Program-made: the position numbers and the translations under genes
Shown: one piece after another, positions 54,096 to 64,000 of the stretch
Position numbering within the stretch: position 1 is the stretch's first letter
Layout of the letters: the number at the start of each line of letters is the position of its first letter
From: Bdellovibrionales bacterium
GTDB taxonomy: Bacteria; Bdellovibrionota; Bdellovibrionia; Bdellovibrionales; UBA1609
Reading direction: 5' to 3'
DNA length: 64,000 bases
Assembly: GCA_016716765.1 (NCBI GenBank)
Contig: JADJVA010000025.1
Location: forward strand, 898,996-962,995
Notes under the pieces: model-generated
Told to the model about the DNA's origin: nothing
Databases searched by the model: none
What the model saw: the letters and a program-made list of their open reading frames with translations, nothing else

Positions 54096-55046
54096 TCAGT
54101 CTATGTTTGTCTTGAAAACATTTCGAATGGTGTATTGGGTTTGTTTGGTAGTTGCATAATAATTTTTTAAAATAACATCAGAAATAAGCCCAAATATGAA
54201 TAGCTGAAGTGAGCTAAGATAAAGTGAAACCGCAATCAGTGGTAAAATATTTTTGAAGAGATCATTTCCTACAAGGGAGAAGTAAATTCCAACGATAGTA
54301 GTAAGAATTCCTGCGATAAATAGAACTACGCCAAGGCCACCTAAGAGATGTAGAGGTCGCCCAGCATACTTATTCCAAAACCAAACAGAGATCATGTCCA
54401 AAAAACCTTTTATGGTGCGCTTCCAGTTATATTTCGTTTGCCCAGCGTCGCGGTGACGATGATTCACTATGATCTCTCCTATGCGAAACCCTTTTATTTT
54501 AAGGAGGGCAGGGATAAAACGATGCATTTCCCCAAACAAATTGATCTGATCAAAACACTCTTTCTTGTAGATCTTTAAAGAGCAGCCGCTATCGTGAATT
54601 CCATCTTTAATAAGAAGCCCCCTTAAAAAGTTTGCCCCCCTAGAAACAATTTTCTTCAAAAAAGGATCTTTTCTATTTTTTCGCCACCCCGAGACAGCGT
54701 CGACATCATTTCCCCTAATATATTCAAGAAGATTGGGGATGTCTTTTGGATCATTCTGCCCATCGCCATCCATCGTGACAATATATTCATATTGCGCCGC
54801 TTTAATTCCCGCATCAATTGCAGCCGTTTGGCCAAAGTTCTTTTTGAACTGAATATATTTAATCGGTTTTAGGGATTTTACTGTTTCTGATGTGTTGTCC
54901 CGGGAGCCATCATCGACAAAAATTATTTCGAATACATAGTTTTCAGCAACGCAAACATCAGCAATTTCGCTATGCAGCTTTTTGATGCTCTCCGCTTCGT
55001 TATAGATTGGCACAACGATGGATATTTCTGGTATTTTTAACGACAT
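54096..55046 (-). CDS. DPM/ArnC-like glycosyltransferase with membrane tail
   Basis: This 316-residue protein is a GT2 enzyme: EISIVVPIYNEAESIKKLHS, IFVDDGSRDNT and VTMDGDGQNDPKDIP, followed by two C-terminal membrane helices. Such proteins load a sugar on polyprenyl phosphate at the cytoplasmic face. ATG 55046 is preferred to 55091 because GAGGG lies eight bases ahead. It could supply the donor for the GT-C enzymes at 42880 or 59218. Confidence 0.9.
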   Translation of the reverse strand: MSLKIPEISIVVPIYNEAESIKKLHSEIADVCVAENYVFEIIFVDDGSRDNTSETVKSLKPIKYIQFKKNFGQTAAIDAGIKAAQYEYIVTMDGDGQNDPKDIPNLLEYIRGNDVDAVSGWRKNRKDPFLKKIVSRGANFLRGLLIKDGIHDSGCSLKIYKKECFDQINLFGEMHRFIPALLKIKGFRIGEIIVNHRHRDAGQTKYNWKRTIKGFLDMISVWFWNKYAGRPLHLLGGLGVVLFIAGILTTIVGIYFSLVGNDLFKNILPLIAVSLYLSSLQLFIFGLISDVILKNYYATTKQTQYTIRNVFKTNID

Positions 55047-55392
55047 TCTATAACCCTCAACTGCTATATTAACCTTGTCTGGATTTATCAAGACATTTTA
55101 TTTGAATTCGTGAGGAAAGGCCTATTAAGAGTCGTCTTGGGCTTCTAACACTTTGGATCAGGAATGTGGGATCAACTATGCTAGCTTCAAAGGGTGGACG
55201 ATGGAATTGGCTGTATCTGTTCCATGCAATCAGCTAAACGCGCCAAACGCTAGTCTTATCGGCGACCTTGGCCTAATTTGCTTGCATTTTAGGTAACGAG
55301 ATTCTAGTTTTGGTGCCGAAGTTTTAAACATCTTTAGGACATTGCCCTAGTTGCTGTTTATCTATTTTTTTTGTGTTAAACTGGAGGTTTAG
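55047..55392. promoter_or_regulatory. Divergent intergenic region before the methyltransferase operon
   Basis: The region separates minus-strand and plus-strand gene blocks. TTGCTG near 55350 and TTAAAC near 55375 could form a plus-strand promoter with wide (19-base) spacing. GGAGG precedes the ATG at 55393. No gene is seen. Confidence 0.35.
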
Positions 55393-56628
55393 ATGGATAA
55401 ACACAACGAATACAAATGCGTATTCTGTAATAACAAAATAGTGCTTTTTGTTTCTTTTGGAAATCAACCTATCGCGAACGGTTTTTTAACGGCAGATGGT
55501 TTTTCTAAGGAATATTTTTTCGAACTTTCTGTGGGTTTTTGTCCAGAATGTTTTTTGGTGCAACTATTGGAGCAACCGACTCCTGAAATGATGTTCAATG
55601 AAAGTTATGCCTTTTTTTCCGGTACATCAAACTCTATGATACAGCATTTTCAGAATTTTTCCGATGATATAGCCACAGCCTATTTAACGCATAAACCCAA
55701 TAGCTTCGTAGTCGAGATCGGATCCAACGATGGAATTATGCTTCAAAACTTTAAAACGCAGGGGTTTAAGCATCTTGGTATTGAGCCGTCTTTGAACGTT
55801 GCTAATGTAGCCAGAGGCCGGGGAATTAATGTCCTAAACAAGTTTTTTAATTCGTCTACTGCGAAAGAGGTCAAACTAGAACACGGCAAGGCCGACGCAA
55901 TTTTGGCTGCAAACGTATTGTGCCATATATCTGATATTCGATCTGTTTTCGAGGGCTTTCGAGAGCTACTACACGATGGTGGAGTCATTGCTTTTGAGGA
56001 TCCCTATTTGGGAGATGTGATTCAAAAAAATTCATATGATCAAATCTATGATGAACACATGTTTTTATTTTCGGTAAATTCGGTGTCAAAATTAGCCGAG
56101 AGTTTTGGATTTGAAGTCATTGGCGCGGAGCATCAGATGACCCACGGCGGCTCTATGCGTTATTATTTGGGTATAAAAGGTCAACACAAAGTTAGTGATA
56201 ATGTCCTAAGAATTATGAAGGCAGAAAAGGAATTAGGAATCACCGAGGTTGGTGGTTTTTTGAAGTTTAGCCAAAATTGTGAGAACTCCAAACGTCAACT
56301 ATTGGATCTTTTGATCAAGCTTAAAAATGAGGGCAAGAAGGTCGTTGGTTATGCTGCAACTTCAAAAAGCACGACTGTATTGAATTACTGCAATATTGGT
56401 CCGGATCTCATCAGCTATATCTGCGACACAACTCCCATCAAGCAGGGCAAGTTTAGTCCCGGCGTCCATATCCCTATCGTTCCATATGAGCAGTTCTCAA
56501 AAGATAGACCGGACTTTGCGGTCCTCTTTGCGTGGAATCATAAAGATGAGATTTTTAAGAAAGAGCAGCAATTTATGGATCGTGGCGGAAAATGGATCTT
56601 TTTCGTACCCGAAGTACACGTAGGATAA
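55393..56628 (+). CDS. Sugar C-methyltransferase (zinc-binding, three-domain type)
   Basis: This 411-residue enzyme has the layout of NDP-hexose C-methyltransferases such as TylC3/NovU. An N-terminal zinc site uses C9, C12, C50 and C53. The SAM-binding domain has VVEIGSNDGIML (about 106-117) and DAILAANVLCHI. The C-terminal domain has KVVGYAATSKSTTVLNYCNI. It adds a methyl group to a 4-keto deoxy sugar at a ring carbon. The clear GGAGG site and the genes after it indicate the start of an operon for a branched deoxy sugar. Confidence 0.9.
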   Translation: MDKHNEYKCVFCNNKIVLFVSFGNQPIANGFLTADGFSKEYFFELSVGFCPECFLVQLLEQPTPEMMFNESYAFFSGTSNSMIQHFQNFSDDIATAYLTHKPNSFVVEIGSNDGIMLQNFKTQGFKHLGIEPSLNVANVARGRGINVLNKFFNSSTAKEVKLEHGKADAILAANVLCHISDIRSVFEGFRELLHDGGVIAFEDPYLGDVIQKNSYDQIYDEHMFLFSVNSVSKLAESFGFEVIGAEHQMTHGGSMRYYLGIKGQHKVSDNVLRIMKAEKELGITEVGGFLKFSQNCENSKRQLLDLLIKLKNEGKKVVGYAATSKSTTVLNYCNIGPDLISYICDTTPIKQGKFSPGVHIPIVPYEQFSKDRPDFAVLFAWNHKDEIFKKEQQFMDRGGKWIFFVPEVHVG

Positions 56629-57112
56629 ATGAGCATTGTTGAAAACACTTATGAAGGTGAAATCTTAGGGTTTCGAATTAAAAAGCTAGTCAGGCACTCT
56701 GATGAGCGTGGAGATTTTCGCTGAAGTCCTTCGAAGCAATGAATTAGATTTTAAAGACTTCGCTCAACTTAGTTCATCATTGGTCTATGAAGGAATTGTG
56801 AAGGCATGGCACTTGCACAATATACAAACCGAAATGATGACTAACTTATCAGGTGTTGTGAAATTTGCTTTTTATGATAGTCGCAAAAACTCACCTTCCC
56901 ATGGACTGATTTTAGATTTTTTGGTGGATGCAAGTGTAAATCCGTTGGCCTTTGTTGTGCCTCCAGGGGTGGCGCACGGATATAGAATTGTTCGTGGGCC
57001 AGCAGTGCTTTGTTATTTAACTGATCGGATATATGATCCCAATGACCAATTAAAAATCGCCTATGATGACAAATCAATCGGTTACCATTGGGGGCCTCCT
57101 AAAATTCAATAG
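56629..57112 (+). pseudogene. RmlC-like 3,5-epimerase with one frameshift
   Basis: Two frames form one cupin-fold epimerase of about 160 residues. The first starts at ATG 56629, directly after the methyltransferase stop, and ends HSDERGDFR. The second reads FAEVLRSNELDFKDFAQLSS, KAWHLHNIQTEMM and VVPPGVAHGYRIVR. Removing one T from the run at about 56715-56718 joins them as DERGDFAEVLRSN, matching the RmlC family pattern RG.F.E. Such enzymes epimerise dTDP-4-keto-6-deoxy sugars. The break may be real or a consensus error. Confidence 0.8.
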
Positions 57113-57148
57113 AATCGTGTTTCTAATATGTTCAAGGAAAAATAAGGG

Positions 57149-58099
57149 ATGAAAGTAGTAGTAACTGGTGCCTGTGGGCATATAGGATCAAGGTTAATTC
57201 GAGAAATACCTAAGGCGTTACCCAATTCAGAAGTTTGGATGCTTGATAACTTCTTCGCCCAACGGTATTGTTCGTTGTTTAATTTACCCGAGAACTACCG
57301 ATATCACTTTGTCGAAGCTGACGTCGCAGAAATGGACCTTGGACCGATATTTGAGTCGGCAGACGTGGTTATCCACTTAGCTGCGATTACTACGGCAGCA
57401 GCATCTTTTGATTCGAAAGATTTAGTCGAAACCGTTAATTTTAATGCAACAAAAAATGTCGGTGAACATTGTTTGCGAGCGAAAGTGCCATTGGCCTATG
57501 TTTCTACCTCAAGCGTCTATGGTACCAAGGCTGATCAAGTTGATGAGAACTGTCGCAGTGATGAGATTCAGCCGCAGAGTCCCTATGCTGAAACTAAGTT
57601 GGCCGAAGAGCAATTTATCCAGACGCTCGGTGAGCAGGGGCTTAGATTTGTAATTTGTAGATTTGGGACGATATTCGGCGTGTCCAATGGAATGAGATTC
57701 CATACAGCAGTTAATAAATTTTGTTTTCAGGCTGCTACTGGACAGCCTCTTACAATATGGGAAACGGCATTAAATCAAAGACGTCCCTATTTGGCTTTGG
57801 AAGATGCTGTGCAAGCGATCATTCATACTATCAAAGAATCGATATTTGACGCAAGTGTTTACAATGTCCTCACATTGAATTCGACTGTTTCAGAGATTAT
57901 TGAAGTAATTAAGGAATTTGTACCCGATTTGCAAATTCAATTGGTGAAATCCAAAATAATGAATGAATATTCGTACTCGGTAATGTGTGAAAAGTTTAAG
58001 GGAACTGGCTTTTCTTTCAAGGGTGACCTCAAGAAAGATATCTTTGAAACCATACAACTTTTGAGAAATGTGAGATCAATTGAAAGAAACACCCAATGA
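57149..58099 (+). CDS. NAD-dependent nucleotide-sugar epimerase/reductase
   Basis: This 316-residue extended SDR has VVVTGACGHIGSRLIREIPK, VIHLAAITTAA, VSTSSVYGT and the catalytic YAETK. It ends with the usual sugar-epimerase C-terminal domain. In this neighbourhood (C-methyltransferase, 3,5-epimerase, aminotransferase) it is likely the 4-ketoreductase of the sugar pathway. Its stop overlaps the next start by 20 bases. Confidence 0.87.
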   Translation: MKVVVTGACGHIGSRLIREIPKALPNSEVWMLDNFFAQRYCSLFNLPENYRYHFVEADVAEMDLGPIFESADVVIHLAAITTAAASFDSKDLVETVNFNATKNVGEHCLRAKVPLAYVSTSSVYGTKADQVDENCRSDEIQPQSPYAETKLAEEQFIQTLGEQGLRFVICRFGTIFGVSNGMRFHTAVNKFCFQAATGQPLTIWETALNQRRPYLALEDAVQAIIHTIKESIFDASVYNVLTLNSTVSEIIEVIKEFVPDLQIQLVKSKIMNEYSYSVMCEKFKGTGFSFKGDLKKDIFETIQLLRNVRSIERNTQ

Positions 58100-59221
58100 T
58101 ATAGTACTTCTCAATGACTTTAAGAGATTTTGGTCAGACGTCGGCACCGAAGCGACCGCCCGATTTCAAAAAATTGGGGAAAGTGGCTGGTATATTTTAG
58201 GAACTGGCGTGGAGAATTTTGAAAAATATTTGGCCAAATTCAGTCGTACCCAACACGCAATTGGCTGTGGAAATGGTCTTGATGCATTGGAAATATCCCT
58301 CCGGACTTTGGGGCTAAATCCCGGTGATCTTGTGTTGACAACCCCTCTTAGTGCATTTGCAACGTCACTTGCGATTGTTCGCGCAGGAGGCACCCCTGCC
58401 TTTGTAGATGTGGATTCAAATGGACTAGTAGATCTCGATTCTGCGAGCCAAGCATTGTCCTCGCATCCAGAAATCAGATTTTTTGTTCCGGTTCATCTCT
58501 ATGGGCACCCATTAGATTTGCACAAATTAAAAAAACTTAAGGAGAAGTTTGGATTAAAAATAGTGGAAGATTGTGCGCAAGCAATTGGTGCGAAATTTGA
58601 TGGGATCCCTGTGGGTACGATTGGTCAAATGGCGGGTCTGAGTTTCTATCCAACGAAAAACTTAGGCTGCATGGGAGACGGTGGCGCGATTTTAACGCGG
58701 GATCTTGAATTGGCTTCTAAGGCTCGCACAATTAGAGACTATGGACAATCAAGCAAATATATCCACGACGAAATTGGATTAAACAGTCGCTTGGATGAGG
58801 TCCATGCAGAGGTTTTGGAGATGCTCCTAAGAACTCGGCTCGAAAAATATACAAGCCGAAGATCAGAGATCGCGAAACGTTATCATGCGGGGAATTTCTA
58901 ATCCAAATATTGGATTGATGAAACTCGCGAAAGAAGTGGAATCTGTCTGGCATCTCTTTCCCATATTGTTTCGAGATGCTGATGCTCGGCAAAATTTCAT
59001 TGCCTTTGCGACAGACAGTGGCGTTCAGACGGGCATTCACTATCCAAAATTAATTTCGGAGCAAACGGCACTAGATGGGCGAAAACAAATTCTTTCTTCA
59101 TTAGGGATGGCTGAAAAATTTGCCAGAACTGTTCTTTCATTCCGATTTCTCCTTCTTAAAGGATGCGGAGGTCGATCGAGTGATTGATGTTTGCAATCGG
59201 TGGAATCGGCCACGAAAATGA
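58080..59221 (+). pseudogene. DegT-type sugar aminotransferase with two frameshifts
   Basis: The first frame (from 58080) gives GCGNGLDALEISLRTLG, VEDCAQAIGAKFDG and the lysine motif SFYPTKNLGCMGDGG, then breaks near 58886-58893 at a G4 run. The second frame continues ISNPNIGLMKLAKEVESVWH, FPILFRDADARQNF and GVQTGIHYPKLISEQ. A further shift near 59141 leads to the end (LKDAEVDRVIDVCNRW). Corrected, it would be about 380 residues long, the family norm. The product would transfer an amino group to a 3- or 4-keto sugar. Confidence 0.82.
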
Positions 59222-60729
59222 AAAATATGCGGACAAATGAAGGTCCATTGGCAGGATATTGCGAATTACAATCTTTGCCATTGGAATATTTTTTATTCTC
59301 ATGGCTCCCCAGAGTCGAATATTGTAATCAGGCCTTTACCGGGCACCATAGCTTCAAATCTGCAGTACACATAAGTGCATTTTAAGCACCTAGTAGAAAC
59401 TGGGAAATTATCAAGATCCGATCAATTTTCTCCTCAGAATCCTGAAGGAGTAGGATTCCCAGATGATGGATTTCTATTTTATTTGCCAAGAGTTTTTCCT
59501 TTTGTAACGGATCAGGATTTTGTTGTTTTTCGGGTTCAATCAGCATTTCTTTCTTCAGTGTCAGCCGCTCTAATCACTGAGATTGCCTGGTTAGTCATTG
59601 GGCCAATGGGTGCACTTGGTGCCTTTCTATTTTGGATTACCTCACCCCTTGTTTACGCATTTTAACCAAAACATGATGGCTGAGCCCTATTTGCTTTTTT
59701 GGTCTGTGCCTCGTGGCATTTGGTCTGCCAATCAGATCTGGCACATTGGATAAAATTGATCCACATTTTCACTCCATGTACTGGATTGGGAATACATTGG
59801 TCTTTTACGCCGGAATCTTCTTCACTATAATTGCAAGCTAGATGGGATTAGCTTCATTCTACCCTGGGTTATTTGGCTTTGGTTCCAAGGAATAAGGGAA
59901 TTAAGCGGTTGAGCGTGTCTATTGCCTTAGGTGGATTTGTGTGGGTTTTAGTCTGGTATATTTTACCCGCGGATTTCTTAGGCATCAAAACAGTACTATT
60001 TCAGTTGGTTCTACGTCACTAGGATTATTGTCTAAGTTTTGGGATGGACTTCCAATTTTACGAAGTTACGAATTCCTCATTGGAGAAGGGACAGTACACT
60101 TTGGTTTATCTGCAATAACCTTTTTGTCCCTTTATTCCTGGCGTAAAAAATACCCCATGCTACTAAACTATGTTGTCGTACCTTGGTGTTTTGTGTTTGT
60201 CATAAGAAGTATTATATTTTTGGGATTTAGTAGTAACCATAGCTACTATCAATTTCCATACCTACCTGTTTTGGCAATGGGGAGTGCTGTGTTTTTTGGG
60301 TCGATTTTTCAAATTATCTTCAAAAAATTCGTACTAAGAAAAATCTCCAATCGTATTTTAAACTTAACTTTGATCCTGATGGTTATTTTTATTGGAATTC
60401 AGTATGCCAATAAATTTGTCAAACCACTTTATCTTGGATGGAGCCCAGCGGCTGTTAACACTCAAGATCAAGCTGAATTGCAAAATTTTTTGAAATCAAA
60501 GCCGAGAAATATTAGGTGTATTGGTAATGATTTTTGGGTTTCGAACGTTTGTGACGGTGAATATTTTGAGTATCCACAAAGCCCTATAGAAAAAATTTGT
60601 ATTGATAGAAACCTAAAATACTACTCCTATATCATTGGCAATACGACCAATCAGCTAGATATTAAATTTCAAAATGAGAATTCTATTGAATTTAGGAATG
60701 ATTCCTACTTTGTCGTCAATTTCCAGTAA
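59218..60729 (+). pseudogene. Heavily broken GT-C (PMT-like) membrane glycosyltransferase
   Basis: All three plus frames contain fragments of a membrane protein: QAFTGHHSFKSAVHISAF, then YLPRVFPFVTDQDF, LITEIAWLVIGPMGALGAFL, and finally a long frame from about 59941 with several membrane helices (LNLTLILMVIFIGIQYANKF) and a soluble tail. At least five one- or two-base shifts are needed to join them. Length, helix pattern and position after sugar genes suggest a PMT/ArnT-type transferase. The start ATGA overlaps the aminotransferase stop. Confidence 0.6.
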
Positions 60730-60804
60730 ATTTTGTTCAACTCAAGGCAATTCCTCATTGGAAGGGAAATCATATTGATATGAAATCGGGACTTCCTGGT
60801 GGGA

Positions 60805-61494
60805 TTAGGTGGGTTTTAATTTTGTAATCATAGGTCTTGCGGGAACTCCGGCATAGACAGAATTTTCAGGAACATCTTTGGTTACAAGTGCCCCGCCGCC
60901 AATAACTGAGTTTTTCCCGATAGCTATTCTTGGTAGTATTGTGGCGCCAGCGCCCACCCACGCACCTTCCTTCAGAAGGACATTACCACATAAGGTCGCA
61001 CCTGGACCAACTTCGGTAGAGTCTTGAAGTTCGCAATCATGGTCTACACTAGACTTGGTGTTTACAATACACGAGTGTCCGAGTATGACATTAGGTTGAA
61101 TTATCGCGCCCGCCATAATTTGAGCACATTCTCCGATCTTAACATTTTTCGCAATACAAGCCGTAGGGTGCACCAGGGTAACTGGGCGCAATCCACATTT
61201 TTTCAGCCGTTTAGCAATATTTAGGCGAGCCTTGCCATGAGGGTTTCCGATTGAAACTACGAATCCGATTTCTGACCTTTTAGCCTGTTGAGCGATCCAC
61301 CCATCAAACGTGCTGCCATGGAAAAGAGCAACATCTGAAAAAGGAGATTTAATTTCAGGAGTGTCATCAAAGATAGCCAGTAAATTACTGGAGAAAAGGC
61401 GCAGAATTTCCCTGTTGACAACACTTTGCCCCGTTCCGCCCCAAAAAATTATATTTTTAGTCAGACCATTGCAGCGCAAACGCAAATCTTTCAT
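60805..61494 (-). CDS. NeuD/PglD-like sugar acyltransferase
   Basis: This 229-residue protein has a short Rossmann-like N-terminal domain (NIIFWGGTGQSVVNREILRL) and a left-handed beta-helix C-terminal domain with hexapeptide repeats (VILGHSCIVNTKSSVDHDCE, then GAWVGAGATILPRIAIGKNS). Such enzymes acetylate an amino sugar using acetyl-CoA, fitting the two aminotransferase genes nearby. The His-Asp pair in SSVDHDCEL is the expected catalytic site. It is the only intact gene in the last 6 kb. Confidence 0.85.
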   Translation of the reverse strand: MKDLRLRCNGLTKNIIFWGGTGQSVVNREILRLFSSNLLAIFDDTPEIKSPFSDVALFHGSTFDGWIAQQAKRSEIGFVVSIGNPHGKARLNIAKRLKKCGLRPVTLVHPTACIAKNVKIGECAQIMAGAIIQPNVILGHSCIVNTKSSVDHDCELQDSTEVGPGATLCGNVLLKEGAWVGAGATILPRIAIGKNSVIGGGALVTKDVPENSVYAGVPARPMITKLKPT

Positions 61495-61648
61495 AATACC
61501 CCTAGTAATGAGAAGGAAATTTGTTAGTTTGATGTTATCACAATTTAGAAATCAAGTCGTATTCAGATAAATATTCCCGTTTCCCTATAACAAGCGACTA
61601 CATGATAACAAGCCTTCCTGGCCGTTCTCACTGAGTTGACCCCGCCGG

Positions 61649-61690
61649 GCTCCTGGGGAGCCCATGAGACCCCGCCGCGAGCGGCGGGGA
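61649..61690. terminator. Two GC-rich hairpins
   Basis: GGGCTCC...GGAGCCC at about 61649-61665 is followed by CCCCGCCG-CGAG-CGGCGGGG at about 61671-61690. Such paired GC-rich stems in an otherwise AT-rich spacer suggest a bidirectional terminator between the minus-strand acyltransferase and methyltransferase regions. Confidence 0.5.
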
Positions 61691-61797
61691 GGTTCATTAT
61701 TTCCTAGCAACAACGACCATGCGTCCCGAACGGTCTTTGCCTATGGCGAAATATATAATCGAAGGAATAATCCCGTAAAGACGACCGAAGGACCTCT

Positions 61798-62608
61798 TCA
61801 TTTCAGGATAAAATAGTGAATTCTTGAATAGAGAAAACTACGAATAAAGTCGAATGGCACCCGGTCATTGTAGACTTTTACTTCCCTAAACCCAATACCA
61901 TTCAAAATCTTTGGAAATACCCTCTGCCGTAAAATGAACCTATGCCGGGGCAAATCTATCCCAAGCCAATGATTTAACCAAACCTCTTTTCCCACGAATC
62001 GTAACAGGGTAACTTCAAAACAGAATTCCCTTTGCAGAAAGCCCATTGGTATAAATATTAGATAGCACTTCAATTGGAGCATTCAAATGCTCCAATACAT
62101 ATCTAGCAATCACGCAATCATATGTCTGACTAAATAAATAACCCTCAACGTTGCTATTTTTTAAATCGATCTCAAAAATCTGAGCAGCAACCCTACACCC
62201 CTCTATACTCTGCTCCAATCCGGCAACCTCAAGCCAGCATTTTAAATACGATAGAAATTCTCCGCTACCAGCTCCGACTTCAAAACAATCCTTAACAGCT
62301 TCTGCAAGAACGTCGCATTATCTTATAATCAGTGCCAAATTTAACCTTTCGTAACCACCCCTTCAAACCCAGCCGTGGTTGATAGGGAATATATTCATTA
62401 GGATAGTACCTGCTCAATTCTGGTAATCCATCTTCGGATATGAAAAACCAAGTTGGCAGGAATTGCAGAATGCGACCCGAAACAGCTCAGACATGCCCTT
62501 GGACAGATAAAAATCTGGAGCCATTAACTCGGTGGTGAGGTCGGTAGAACGACAAACCGGACATTTATCAATCGCAGATTGACCTGCTTGGCACTTTTGG
62601 ACCTTCAT
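61798..62608 (-). pseudogene. SAM-dependent methyltransferase with several frameshifts
   Basis: Three minus-strand frames in order look like one class I methyltransferase. The first has a zinc-ribbon-like start (KCPVCRST, then CNSCQLGFSYP). The middle has YDCVIARYVLEHLNAPIEVL, the post-I/motif II region. The last has NHWLGIDLPRHRFIL and FPKILNGIGFREVKVY, the usual end of sugar or lipid methyltransferases. At least three indels separate them. The SAM-binding glycine motif lies in a short broken stretch near 62290. Confidence 0.65.
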
Positions 62609-62636
62609 TGGAATGTCCGTGACGCATTAGATCTAG

Positions 62637-62838
62637 TCCCAGAAATAGTTGAAGTTTAGAAGCTGACAGGTCCAAACATGCTTGCTTTCAATAGGTTACA
62701 ACACTTATCGAGACAATCAGAAAGTACCAACCAACGATGAGAAATGTAGTCAGCCTTAAGAAGAGAAACAAGAAAAAACCGCTGGTCCACGCTAAAATTG
62801 TAGACGATCGGAATGATATTTTCGAAGGTCTTTCAGGA
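62637..62838 (+). mobile_element. Dispersed repeat, copy 2 (IS end plus start of its gene)
   Basis: The inverted counterpart of 13702-13905. It includes ATG 62736 and the frame MRNVVSLKKRNKKKPLVHAK, then DDRNDIFEGLSG, which is cleaner than in copy 1. Similarity ends after that and the frame stops, so this copy is truncated. The two copies are about 49 kb apart in opposite orientation. Confidence 0.7.
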
Positions 62839-63080
62839 TCATTACTATCTATTGGTCTCAAACTATCCTAGGTAGCTATACTGCCTGTTGAATTGTGCGC
62901 TCTTTCAGAATTTGAATCTACAGCCTGTTTCTCACAATTACCTCTAAAATAAAGCCTCCTAGTGATACTCCCTACTTTTCACTTGGAACATTGCAGCGAA
63001 ATCTACTCCATCGTGAATTTTAATTCGATGAACAATGTCTTTCCAGTGATAGCTAATACACAAGACTAAAAAGAGGTGGA
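62839..63080. other. Spacer without recognised gene
   Basis: No open frame with recognisable features is present. AGAGGTGG at the right end is the ribosome site of the following epimerase gene. Confidence 0.5.
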
Positions 63081-64000
63081 ATGATGGTATTAATTACCGG
63101 CGGAACTGGTTTCCATTGGCTCTCATGTTGCTGTCGACCTCATTGAACTTGAGGTCATCAAATCACCTAATTGACAACATACTGCAATAGCAGCCCAGAA
63201 TCATTAGCAGAATTTGGCAAATAACTGGTGTTACCCTATCTCTATTGTGGGCGATATGCGGGGAGGAGACACTTTTGGGCCGAGTATTTCACACCTATAA
63301 AAATATTGATTGCGTAATTCATTGTGCTGGATTGAAGTCAGTTAGTGAATCATCAAAATCGCCATTGGACTATTTTGACAATAATGTAAACACTATTTCT
63401 CTATTAAAGATTATGGCTGAGGTAGGCGTAAAAAATAATCTTTAGCTCGTCTGCTACCATTTATGATGCCAATTTTGCCTCTCCATTTGATGAGTCTTCA
63501 CCAAAATTAGCAACGACACCTTATGGCCAATCAAAACTCATTATCGAGGATCTGCTCGAAAATATTTGCAGATCGGATGAGGAGGAATGGAAAGTAGTCA
63601 TACTTCGATATTTTAACCCTATTGGGGCACACCTAGCGGATTAATTGGAGAATGCCCCAGAGGTATTCCTAACAATCTATTCCCGTTCATATTGAAGGTC
63701 GCGAGCGGCGTAATGGCCAACTCCCGAAGCTTTGCATTTTCGGTAATGATTATCCTACCCCGATGGAACCGGAACGAGGGATTACATACATGTATGCGAC
63801 CTCGCAGCCGGACACGCTCAATCTTTGGCGTTACTATCAAATAGGTCCATTGTTAGACAGCCCGACCATATAACTTGGGTACGGGAGACCCCTCAGTGTT
63901 CTCGAACTTTTAAAAATTTTTCGAAAATACGAACAATGTCAATCCCATTTGAAATAGGCCTAGAGCTGCCTTGGGCTCTCCAATTGTCTATTCAAACGCT
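63081..64000 (+). pseudogene. galE: UDP-glucose 4-epimerase-like gene with many frameshifts, 3' end missing
   Basis: Fragments in all three frames follow GalE order: MVLITGGTGF at the start; VGDMRGGDTF; DCVIHCAGLKSVSESSKSPL; FSSSATIYDAN; TPYGQSKLIIEDLL; VVILRYFNPIGAH; YPTPDGTGTRDYIHV and LGTGD. These include the nucleotide motif, the Ser-Tyr-Lys site and the RYFNP.GAH signature. At least seven indels are needed, for example in GGTGFCCATTGG, where one base is extra. It would interconvert UDP-Glc/UDP-Gal or their N-acetyl forms. The window ends inside the gene. Confidence 0.75.

Overview
The window looks like a chromosome segment from a Bdellovibrionota-type Gram-negative bacterium. The best clue is a TIGR02147/DUF4423 regulator (23476-24276), a family I associate with Bdellovibrio relatives and Fibrobacter. 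It fits the many unique secreted proteins and lipoproteins with long or SD-poor 5' ends. The assignment is an inference, not proven. No tRNA, rRNA or CRISPR array is visible.

Left part (1-13.2 kb): a partial peptide-type ABC substrate-binding protein diverges from a hybrid histidine kinase. A ~560-bp block holding the kinase tail, the intergenic region and a long secretion leader is duplicated, so two different mature proteins carry the same leader. The second copy opens a tightly overlapping operon of helical exported proteins, a lipoprotein, a 1462-aa RHS/YD-repeat protein with a variable toxin-like tip, and a probable immunity protein.

Middle left (13.2-26.8 kb): IS remnants, an MqsA-like antitoxin with a frameshifted DUF4258 toxin, an AAA/DUF4143 ATPase behind two operator-like palindromes, an SGNH-like exported protein, a GWAC-repeat protein, an MNT/HEPN pair with a broken HEPN gene, a polyprenyl-phosphate sugar transferase, and two exported proteins of unknown function.

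Stress island (26.8-38.5 kb): SDR, truncated Fe/Mn SOD, LysR plus CPA2 antiporter, a frameshifted APC permease, an HPF/RaiA-like protein, and a striking three-gene operon: small HTH protein, MscK-like membrane NTPase, MscS channel. It is followed by toxin-antitoxin debris and a large AT-rich palindrome.

Surface polysaccharide island (38.7-64 kb): genes for GDP-D-glycero-D-manno-heptose (GmhA-like, HddC-GmhB fusion with two in-frame TAA codons, HddA), then Gmd, a ColD-like PLP enzyme and a ColC/WcaG-like SDR, then glycosyltransferases, sugar aminotransferases, epimerases, a C-methyltransferase and a NeuD-like acyltransferase. A decayed group II intron lies a few bases before the ColD-like start codon.

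Many genes carry one-base indels, often in homopolymers, and breaks become dense after about 56.6 kb. Real decay and consensus errors near a contig end cannot be separated from this sequence alone. Several genes are therefore described as single broken genes rather than as separate ORFs.
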